The notes beneath the pieces were generated by a model that was given only the letters and a program-made list of their open reading frames with translations, did no database searches and had not been told where the DNA came from. The position numbers and the translations under genes were made by a program. Shown one piece after another: positions 36,758 through 45,452 of a DNA stretch of 64,000 nucleotides (position 1 is its first letter; each line of letters begins with the position of its first letter). Location: NCBI GenBank assembly GCA_032622095.1, contig CP136067.1, positions 200,988,681 to 201,052,680 on the forward strand, given 5' to 3'. Source of the DNA: Siphonodentalium dalli. Lineage: Eukaryota; Mollusca; Scaphopoda; Gadilida; Siphonodentaliidae.

Positions 36758-36976
36758 ATGTCAGGAACACCATCGAATAACGATATATTCAGTCGATACG
36801 AAGATACTGAGTATGATCTAGATTGCATTTCTTATATCAGGATCATTTTGGATCGTATAACACCGTGCAGATACGCTTTGTTAGCGCTTCACAAATTTCC
36901 CCGTTGTATAATGACACTATCAGATGCCTTTATGACCATAATTGAAACCCATCAGGGCTTAACGAGTGTCTTTTGA
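36758..36976 (+). CDS. Palindrome ORF B, right copy
   Basis: Exact mirror of the left ORF B: ATG at 36758, 72 codons, acidic N-terminal half, outward orientation. It lies 222 bp from the spacer and about 5 kb upstream of ORF A on the same strand, so the two could be a first and a later exon of one transcript. I could not confirm a matching donor/acceptor pair. Confidence 0.35.
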   Translation: MSGTPSNNDIFSRYEDTEYDLDCISYIRIILDRITPCRYALLALHKFPRCIMTLSDAFMTIIETHQGLTSVF

Positions 36977-38060
36977 TCAATTATTATCACATTTCACCAG
37001 TTCCAACATGACATGTACAACTTCCCTATCAACAATGTTTTCTAAATTGCCAAAACTGAGTGCATTTATGATGTTGCTTCATATCTGAGGATACCATGGG
37101 GTGTAATTTCATTGATTGCTACCACGCATCAAGGGTCAAAATACAATACACATTTCTCCTGACCAAGGCCTCAGAAAGTGTCTTTTCATCTATTTTTATC
37201 ATATTTCATGAGTTCCAGCATGGAATGTTCACCTTCACTAGCAATACTGTTCCCTAAAATTGCATATGGACTACATATGGACTGTGGATTGATCTCTAGG
37301 GACCCAATGGCTGTAATTAAATATATTTTTAAAACACATGGAGCTTAAGACATGAAATTTACAATTTTCCTGACCAAATTATGAGCTACAATACACTATG
37401 AGGTCCCTTTATGTTCATAACTCAGTCATAAGTACTCACGAAGTGTCTTTTTATCCATTTTATCACATTTCATGGGTTCCAACATGAAATGTTTACCTTC
37501 ACTGCCGACATTGTGGCCTACAGTTGAACACTTGAGAACATTTACGCTGTGTCTAGGCGACCGATGGGGTGTAATTACATTGATTGTTAAAACACATGTA
37601 GGATAAAATATGAAATTTACACTTTTCCTGACCAAATTATGGCTAACAATCTAGTATGAGATGCCGTTGTTGTCATAACTCAAAGTCATCAGAGCTCAGT
37701 AAGTGTCTTTTGATGCATGTTTATCACATTTGATGAGTTCCAACATGAAATATACACTTTCCCTGGCAAGAATGTTGCCTAAAATTGCAAAATTGAGTCA
37801 ATTTATGCTCTAGGTTAATGTCTAGGACACCACTCCCATGTCCCTTAATTCATTTTTTACCATAGATGAAGGGTCAAATATGAAATACATATTTCTCCTG
37901 CCCAAATTATGGGGTACAATGGCACTATGAGATGACTTTATGTTCATAACTCAAAGATATGAGGGCTCGTGAAGTGTCTTTACATCTATTTTTATCATAT
38001 TTCATGAGTTCCAGGATGAAATATTCACCTTCACTAGCAATATTGTTGTCTAAAATTGCA
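36977..38060. repeat. Degenerate ~260-bp tandem repeat, right arm
   Basis: Mirror of 34985-36068. Two of the noticed substitutions lie here: 37529 (C, partner T at 35516; it changes Phe to Cys in an overlapping minor frame) and 37853 (T, partner C at 35192). Confidence 0.8.
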
Positions 38061-39324
38061 AACGTTTTCTCAAAATATGAGATTGCGCGAACTGTTAGTG
38101 AGCTAATTGATTTTTGTGTCAAATTTGATCCAACATAGACGAAAACATTCAATAATTTTGAAGGACTTACTCGAAAACTGAATTTTTATTGTTTTTTTTT
38201 ATAAATGTGAGGGTTATTTTCACACTAGCTCTTGGATATTCGTTCTTATGTCATCGTTTTTGTTTCAAAGTATTTGTTTTTTGTTGATAATTGACAACTC
38301 TGCATTATTTTGATCGAGAATGAAAAACAAAATATTGTATTTTAATGCATTGGTTCGTTATGGTCCTAATATGAAACATTTTAACTCAAATGCTATATTA
38401 TTTCGGTTAAATACAAGCTATGTTAACATTTTTCTAGGAAATATTCATTTCTGCATCATTATATTTGCGATGATGAACACATTCACACATTAGACCGAAT
38501 GGATTCGCACAAAGCCTTCCTTTATTATAAGACTTCGATAGAAATTATATACGTTTTCTCAAATTATAAGATTTTGGTCCAAATTTCATTTAAATACTTG
38601 ATTGTTGCTTCCAACTGTATTTCAAATAGACGAAATATTTCCATTTTATTTAAAACAGACGAAATATTTACAATGCTTATCAAGTAATTACATTGTTCTT
38701 CGATATTCGTTGTTAGATTATGGTTTTCTAACGTTTTATGAAGAGTAGTACTCAAAATTATATATTCCTTTTTTTTTCTGTCAGTGTAAAGAGGCAACAT
38801 TCTGCATATGCATATTTTAAAGAGTGCTTATATACTTTAACATTAAAGTATACATCATAACCCACATATTTGAACACATTACATTCGTGCATATAATGGC
38901 ATATTGATAAGACACACCGGACCACCATAGAGCTTATAGCGTATGTGGAACTGAATAGTTAACTATAGTAGAGGGCTTTTTTACTTGATTTAACAGTGAA
39001 AAGGGCACTTAATGTACATCATAATATAACGCACTAATATGTATTGGATTTGCTTTAAGAAACACGGACGTATACATAAGTCAGATACGCATACTTAGAA
39101 CACATTCACTTCGTGTATATACTGAAGTATACCACGGATATAGCCCACAAAGACATAGCCCTGCATGTGAAACTCAGTTTAACTATACATTAAAGAGCGT
39201 TTATACGTGATTTACCTGTGAAAATGGAAATTTTTATACATCATATCACATAGAGGTACCGTACTTGCTTTAAGAATATGGACAGTTATAGGCACAATCA
39301 TAACAACAATGGAGACCAGCGTTC
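38061..39324. other. Palindrome right arm, unstructured part
   Basis: Mirror of 33721-34984, no gene recognised. Confidence 0.5.
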
Positions 39325-40715
39325 TTACACAGAAATCAGTAATGTATGCACTAAAATGGTAACAACAATGAAAATATACACTCTGTAAACTGCCATAGAC
39401 ATCAGAACTATTAAGAATTTATGAGTTGTCTCGCTTGTTTGGTTGCGATACATGATGCAATAATTTGAGTTACCAACAATAAAACAGTATTGACGCTATA
39501 TATTCTCCATATACCGACGGTTTTAGACTATATTTCTACTAATAATGCTATTAAATGAACGACAATTAAGAGAAATGAACTATGAATGCATATATGAAGT
39601 CAATATGTATACACGCGTCCACATAGCAGGCCTTTTCCAGACCAATGTTTGATACCCCCGTATAAAATAGAGCGTTTTGAGAAGAATATGTGAAATTAAT
39701 ATGCACATGTGTCACATAGTAGGTCTTATCGTCATATGAAACTGCCACGTAGTACATGCTTTGTTTCCTCTGTATAACGGACTAAATGTATAGGATGTAC
39801 AATACATATAATTGGTGAAAAGAATACATGAAGTATTTATGCATTAGTCTACACCATATGGGCTCTTTATTGTCTCCATGTAATGGAGATTTTAGACTAA
39901 ATTTCTTCTAATAATACTATAAATGAACGATAATAAAGAGAAATGAACGATTAAAGAATACATCAAGTAAATATGTATACACGCATCCACATAGTAGGTC
40001 TTTTCCATACCAATGTTTTGATGCCTCTGTATTAACAGAGAGCTTGGAGTATATATGAATGAACGGTAAGGAATATGTGAAATTAATATAGATATGTGTT
40101 CGCATAGTAGCCCTATCGGGGGCATGTTTCCTTAAATGGTAGCAATAATGAAAATTTACACTGTGTATTACAAACCACTCAAGGCTTCAGAAATATTACT
40201 AATTTTTGTGTTCTGATCAGTTGTCTCGCTTGTTTAGCTGCGATACATGATTCAATAATTTCATTTAACGCCAATAAAGCAGTATTGACTGGTATTGACG
40301 CATTATTTTCTCAATATAACGGCGAGTTTAGATTCCTACTAATAATGCTATAAATTAACTACAATAAAGAGAAATCGACGATTAAAGAGTACATCGAATA
40401 AATGTGTATACACGCGTTCCGCTCGTATGCCTTTTCCAGACCAATGGTTGATAACCCCCTACATAATAGAGCGTTTTGATAAGAAAATGTGTCCACATAG
40501 TAGGCCTTTCGTGACATGAGACTGTCACTTGGTACAGACTGTCACTTGGTACATGCTTTGTTTCCTCTGTATAACAGCCTATCTTGATGGGAGTTATAAT
40601 ACATATAATTGATGAAAATAATGCATGAAGTAAGTATTTATACACTAGTCTACATAATATGGGCTCTTTAGTTTCTCCATTTAATGGATATTTTAGAGTA
40701 ATAATATGAATGAAC
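39325..40715. repeat. Degenerate ~400-bp tandem repeat, right arm
   Basis: Mirror of 32330-33720, with the same three diverged units in reverse order. Confidence 0.7.
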
Positions 40716-42028
40716 TATGACTGGAATACATCGAAGAACCAGACACCAGTGCCATACTCCTACCATCCATAGAGCAATTAATATACATGATATAAGACAT
40801 AAAATACAACAGACAGTATCGTGTGCAACCGCTAAGGTATCATATGAATGAACCGTCATACACAATGATGTTACAACCAAAAACTGCCTTATGGACGAAA
40901 TACTGGAACTGATTATACATTTGATACCCGACATGTCATTCCACTCTATACATGGTCAGTTCGATATCTTGCGAAAGTGACGTGCACCTTTAAGGTATGT
41001 GACCAAAATGTGTTGTATTGTATTCTATATGACCATTTCTGCAGTAAATAACGACACATCATTACTAGTGGGACTATGTGTGAAGCTCTTTGAATTAAAT
41101 GAGCTTACTATGGTGGACATGTTTAACCAGATACGTTCTTCAAATAATGTTGGGATTTAAAGTGAAGCTTAATTAGCCCTTCAAGCTTTCCAAATCAAGG
41201 TTATGGCGTGAAACAGCCTGGAGAGAAAGATTTTATTTAGTTACTAATGTGGGTTCAAATAGAAACACATGGCGAAGGCCATGGTTCGAGCCTGTATGGC
41301 GCTTCATAGCCCATTAAAGGCGCGCCGATGGGTGTGGTTAACTTTAATATGTCATGTGTAGGCCAGAAGCCACGAGGAACCCATTGCTGTCCATGTCTGT
41401 ATCCCATATATACTGCTATATGCAGTCGACCTACCCAGGACCTCAGTTTCTCCTTTCCTGTATGGCTATTCCAAACCCATTTAGTGCAATGCGTTTGAAA
41501 ATATACAGAGCGTTATTAAGAAGGATCGCTGATGCGTATAATATAACCAATATTTAGTCAAAATTTTAAGAAAACCCATTATTGAAACATTGCGTTTGAT
41601 ATTGTAGGGATTTGACCATATAATGGTTATCAGTGAAGTGATGACATGTGCACTAAATGACCTCAGTCAGTAAAGGCTAGTTCAGACCATATGAGAACCA
41701 CACTCACCACCCATGCCTATACCCAAACAAACACCATGGCGACAGCGAAACACTACGAAGCTTCTCCCCACACGGACACTGTTGTCTTCCATGGATAATT
41801 TCTGATCCCATGTTGAGACCAAATTTCAGCCAAAGGGATCCCGTGGTTTCTGAGAAAATCATATTACAATTATGTACGGATGACGGACGAAGAGTGATTG
41901 GTTTTAGTTTCCACACAGATGTGTACCAACACGTTTTGAGACTGATATAGATGAAGTGTCCCTTTTATTATTGTTACGATGTGAAGTTGGCTGCATAATT
42001 AAACGCACAAAGAACCGAGAAGTAATTA
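40716..42028. other. Palindrome right arm, unstructured part
   Basis: Mirror of 31017-32329. A GGTTCGAGCC word near 41286 resembles a pol III B box, but no A box or tRNA fold accompanies it. Confidence 0.5.
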
Positions 42029-42727
42029 GTGAAGAGCAAACAAAAACATTCCGATCTGTGTACACCAAACGACTTGTTGTGGGTGAATACAACACAATTC
42101 CTTATGGATGGAATTGATGTGTTACCAGCAGAGATGCTTTTGAAAATTTATAATAATTTGATCGAAATGTCAAAAATGGATCAAGAAATCAAACAAGAAC
42201 TTAAGCAAGCTTGGTTTTCGAGGGAAAGTAGAATTATAATGGAGACTTTGCTAAACGGACATTTCTCTGAGGGACAGAGTCGACTGAGATGTTTGATTGA
42301 GAGATCAGAATTTGAAACTGATTTCTTAATGGATATATTGGATCAAATGTTTTCAGATTATTGGATATTTCATGGTGTTCCTAAAAACGAAATAAACGCA
42401 ATTCGTGAATTAGTTGGAAATAATTTTACTCGCTTTGCTGAATATCAAGACAGGATTCTCAATGAAAAAACTTTGAAATTCGAAGAGGTGACGAGAATAT
42501 ATGGATACATTATTCTCCGAGAACCATGTACAATTTTCACTGTTGAAAAGTTATTTGAAGAAAAAGTGTCTTTGGATTATATTGTAAAAAACACTAGACC
42601 TGTTTCAGATTTAGATTATGAACTCGTATGGACATTTGGAATAGTATGGAGTTATGGTGATTCTTCATTAAAAATAAAAAAGGTTGATTCCTTTGATGAC
42701 AATTCGGACGAAAGTGACTGTGAATAG
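42029..42727 (+). CDS. Palindrome ORF A, right copy, unknown protein
   Basis: This copy is identical to the left ORF A and points outward (toward the right end). The maximal frame opens at GTG 42029. The first ATG is at 42104, giving 207 residues. AATTAG directly before 42029 could be a splice acceptor. The acidic tail DSFDDNSDESDCE precedes the TAG, and an ATAATAAATTG polyadenylation-like site follows within 20 bp. It is the longest open frame in the whole window and the only one of its length without a stop or frameshift. That, together with its exact duplication, makes it the best candidate for an element-encoded protein. No catalytic motif is visible. Confidence 0.5.
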   Translation: MKSKQKHSDLCTPNDLLWVNTTQFLMDGIDVLPAEMLLKIYNNLIEMSKMDQEIKQELKQAWFSRESRIIMETLLNGHFSEGQSRLRCLIERSEFETDFLMDILDQMFSDYWIFHGVPKNEINAIRELVGNNFTRFAEYQDRILNEKTLKFEEVTRIYGYIILREPCTIFTVEKLFEEKVSLDYIVKNTRPVSDLDYELVWTFGIVWSYGDSSLKIKKVDSFDDNSDESDCE

Positions 42728-42877
42728 TTAATATAATAAATTGTACTATGTACTACTTGTCATGTTATTTTTCTCTTTTTTCCCTCGCTCACTTGCTTTT
42801 TTCAGTGGCGCTCACCACCGTACCCCCATAGCTATCCGATGAATGGAAACAAGCCATATTTTTGACTAAATCCTGAA

Positions 42878-42954
42878 CCGCCGGCGGCAGCGCCGCCGCC
42901 AATTTCTTTGCATGCCATAGGATTATGTAGTTGCCGCCGCCGCCGGCGGCGGCT
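42878..42954. repeat. GC-rich inverted repeat, right arm
   Basis: Mirror of 30091-30167. Confidence 0.75.
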
Positions 42955-43072
42955 GGTTGACTCGCATATATAAGAGAATGCATTGGCACAGGATAAAAAA
43001 AATCCCGACTTCCGACTGGATTTGATATAGCGGGTCACATTTATGACTAAATCCTGAATTTTGTTTAATTTT

Positions 43073-43291
43073 TTAAGTTTTTTGAAATTTGTGAAATTTG
43101 TGAAATTTGTGAAGTTTTTTAAGTTTTTGAATTTGTTTTAAGTTTTTGAAGTTTTTCGAAATTTTTGAACTTTTGTAAGTTTTTGAAATTTTTGAACTTT
43201 TTGAACTTTTTGAAATTTTTGAAATTTTTGAACTTTTTGAACTTTTTGAACTTTTTGAACTTTTTGAACTTTTTGAACTTTTTGAAGTTTT
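43073..43291. repeat. 9-bp minisatellite, right arm
   Basis: Mirror of 29754-29972, read here as (GAACTTTTT)n. The identical copy number in both arms matters, because minisatellites normally change length quickly. Confidence 0.9.
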
Positions 43292-43294
43292 CAA

Positions 43295-43413
43295 TGCGAG
43301 TGTCACTTTAACATTATCCCACAGTGTGCGCCATGCGTTACTTTAACATTCATCCATAGTGAGTGTCACTTTAATAATCATCCCCAGTGAGAGCCTATAG
43401 TGTCCCTTTAAAA
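43295..43413. repeat. Subterminal repeats, right arm
   Basis: Mirror of 29632-29750: GAGTGTCACTTTAA words spaced about 28-37 bp. Confidence 0.6.
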
Positions 43414-43641
43414 TTAAAGACTGAAGCTACCCCACCGAGATCATCACGTGATATACATGTAGATACTATACCATTCATATGGAAAAGTCAGGATATAACC
43501 AGCGGGTCATGTCCGGACATGTCCAACCGGTACAAGTAGACCGACGCGTGGGCGGAGAATATAGGTCAAACTCCAACGGTAGTACTGCGGAGAATAGAGT
43601 TATCGTTCCTGAAATACCCCCAAACAGGGGCCTTATCATCA

Positions 43642-43647
43642 CATATG
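43642..43647. repeat. Putative target-site duplication, right (CATATG)
   Basis: The right arm ends in CATATG and is followed by TTTAGCGCCGAG. Joining the left flank to this point restores an array unit without a gap (see findings). Confidence 0.55.
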
Positions 43648-44500
43648 TTTAGCGCCGAGTTCGACCAAGTTGGTACACATTCTTCTCCATGATAAAGAAA
43701 TCTAATTGTGTGATTTAAATACGCCAAATTTGTGCCGTTTGTGTGAGAGACGGGGGCGCTACATTTGTTACCAATTTGTTTAGCCGCATATTTCCACCAA
43801 TTTTGTTATATATTTATCTTCATAATACGTCTAGTTGTGTGGTTTAAAGTTGTCAATAGTGGCACCGCTTGAGTCAGGGATCAGGAGGGGATGGTCACCA
43901 GAACTGATAAAAACATGTTTGGCGACAATTTCCACTAAAATTAAAAACAAGTTTTTCTCCAACGAGAGTAAGTTATAGACGCCATGTGGTATACATTTGG
44001 TGCCTACATTTGCCGATATCTGTTTGCGTTTATTGTTAAAGGCAGAAAATGAAGAGGGCAGCATAAATGATGAAATATATTTGTCGCAGATTTCTACCAA
44101 ATTTATACACAATCATCTCCATGATATTGCGCCGTTCGAGTCAGTGTGCACCAAGTTACTCAAAAGAATATTCTTAGCGTCGATTCCCACCAAATTGATA
44201 CATTTTCCCCATGATACGAGGATTATAATAGTGTGATTTAAAGACGGCAAATTGGTGCCGTTTGGTGAGGGATTAGGGGCATTAAATTTGATAAGAATTT
44301 ATTTAGTTGCCGATTACCATCTGGCTGATATATAATAACCTCCATGTTATCAGGAACATAGTTGGCATGGTTTAGATAATTACGACAAAAGTCACACTGT
44401 TCGAGTCATTATTTGGGAGAAGTGAGGCACCAAACTGTTAAAATTGTATTTAGTACACTCCGATGATACATGAAATCAAATCATGTGGGCTAAAGATGTC
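43648..44500. repeat. Degenerate ~150-bp tandem array (right of the palindrome)
   Basis: About six diverged units share TTTAG..GC.GA.TTCCACCAA.TTG.TACA, CTCCATGATA, GTGTGATTTAAA, GGCACCG.TTGAGTCA.GG or GTGCCGTTTG.GTGAGGGA and GGGGC.TTAAATTTG. Periods vary because of small indels. No protein is encoded. The first unit is cut by the palindrome. Confidence 0.7.
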
Positions 44501-44504
44501 ACAC

Positions 44505-45452
44505 ATTATGCTGGCATCACCACGACAAGGATCAGCAAAGCTCGACTCAGATAACTCTCCTTTCCGACCATATGACTGCCCACAGAAACATGCATACTAG
44601 TACTGAACATCGACATAACTGAAACCTGAAATACAAATGTATACTGTCTTCGTAGAAGAATCGATTGTTCGTTGACCCCGAGAAATTAGCCCATGTCAAT
44701 TATCAGTGAAGTGTCGTTATATAAGGATTAACTGTCATGTGGACTGTTTTTATGGAGATGTAACCGTGAGATAAGCGGTCATAACATGTGTAAAACCCGA
44801 AGAAGGGTTTTACATAAAAGTTATGACCACTTACCTCACGGTTACAGCTCCATAAAAACAGTCCACATGACAGTTAATCCTTATATTTATATACATTTAG
44901 CGAAAAAGCCACTTTTGTAAATATATTTAAATCGAAAAGTGTATCGTGACAAAACAAGCCCAAAATATCCCATAGCACCCTTGACAAAAGTTAACAGGAA
45001 CAACTGAAACCTGATGATTTATTAAGTAAATCCTGCGCGAATCCAAATGCGCCCAAAACATTACGCGTTCGTCTTTCCAAACCCGAATGACGTATCGATG
45101 TTGTTATGAGCTTGGAGTTATACGCTGTTGCGCACTCACCGAGAAATAACTACAACTAGCCACGTGGGCGCCGACCAATCAGAATTCTGGATTTAGTGAT
45201 TATAACACTTAGTATGTAAATATAATGCATTGAGAATTAAGTACGTCGGGGGTTATTTGAATGCATGATATTAGCTAATCTCTACGGCTCCCAAAGCACA
45301 CTTACACTAAGGTCCGCCCTGAGTTATGTGTATTTAATAGTTTTTAAAAACTTTAAAAATGAAAAATATTTTTTAAACGTCTAATTTACGGGGTCAGTAA
45401 TAATCTCTTTGGGTCCAGAACGAAACTTAAGAATAGCTTGGCAAGATTCATT
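44505..45452 (-). pseudogene. Decayed WSC-domain exon split by an insertion
   Basis: 44505-44652 is a clear nucleotide relative of the WSC exon at 48530-48670 (shared CCATATGACTGCCCACAGAAACAT and ACTGAAACCTGAAAT words), and 45406-45452 continues it (CTTTGGGTCCAGAACGAAACTTAAGAATAGC). Between them about 750 bp is inserted, including the hairpin-ended element. Frames and several cysteine codons are damaged, so this is a dead exon copy. Confidence 0.7.
44719..45224. repeat. Hairpin-ended 0.5 kb element, copy 1
   Basis: One terminus is a 168-bp imperfect hairpin (44719-44886) whose arms contain AAGGATTAACTGTCATGTGG, a GACTGTTTTTATGGAGATG word and GTAACCGTGAG. The apex is GTAAAACCCGAAGAAGGGTTTTAC. 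The remaining ~340 bp run to TTAGTATGTAAATATA. The same arrangement occurs inverted at 56742-57249. It has no coding potential. Confidence 0.8.

Larger units (their letters stand above)
29398..43647. mobile_element. 14.25 kb near-perfect palindrome, putative novel long-TIR element
   Basis: Left arm 29398-36508 and right arm 36537-43647 (7111 bp each) are inverted copies with no net indel: every feature at x has its partner at 73045-x. I noticed only five substitutions inside the arms, plus one next to the spacer. Both ends carry CATATG, and the outside sequence joins into one continuous array unit, as expected for insertion with a 6-bp target-site duplication. On that reading the element starts TGATGATAAGGCCCC and ends in the complement, i.e. 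TG...CA. Each arm holds, from the outside in, subterminal repeats, a 9-bp minisatellite, a GC-rich block, a 207-232-codon ORF, two degenerate arrays and a 72-codon ORF next to the centre. No transposase, integrase or polymerase is recognisable, so mobility is inferred only from the ends. An assembly error or a segmental inverted duplication remains possible. Confidence 0.6.

Noticed and set aside
41260-41310. tRNA or tRNA-derived SINE from a GGTTCGAGCC B-box-like word (mirrored near 31760)
   Set aside because: No A box at the right distance, no cloverleaf and no tail.
29398-43647. Palindrome as a simple sequencing-hairpin artefact
   Set aside because: Not fully excluded, but disfavoured. The spacer is 28 bp of unique GC-rich sequence, the arms differ at several single bases without indels, and the right flank continues the same array unit as the left flank in the same orientation. 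A read folding back on itself would not do that.
29398-43647. Polinton/Maverick identity
   Set aside because: Only the length and the 6-bp duplication fit. The ends are TG...CA instead of AG..., and no polymerase B, integrase, ATPase, protease or capsid gene is visible.
44719-45224. Helitron end for the hairpin-terminated element
   Set aside because: Helitron 3' hairpins are short and followed by CTRR. This stem is about 75 bp per arm and no CTRR end or 5' TC is evident.
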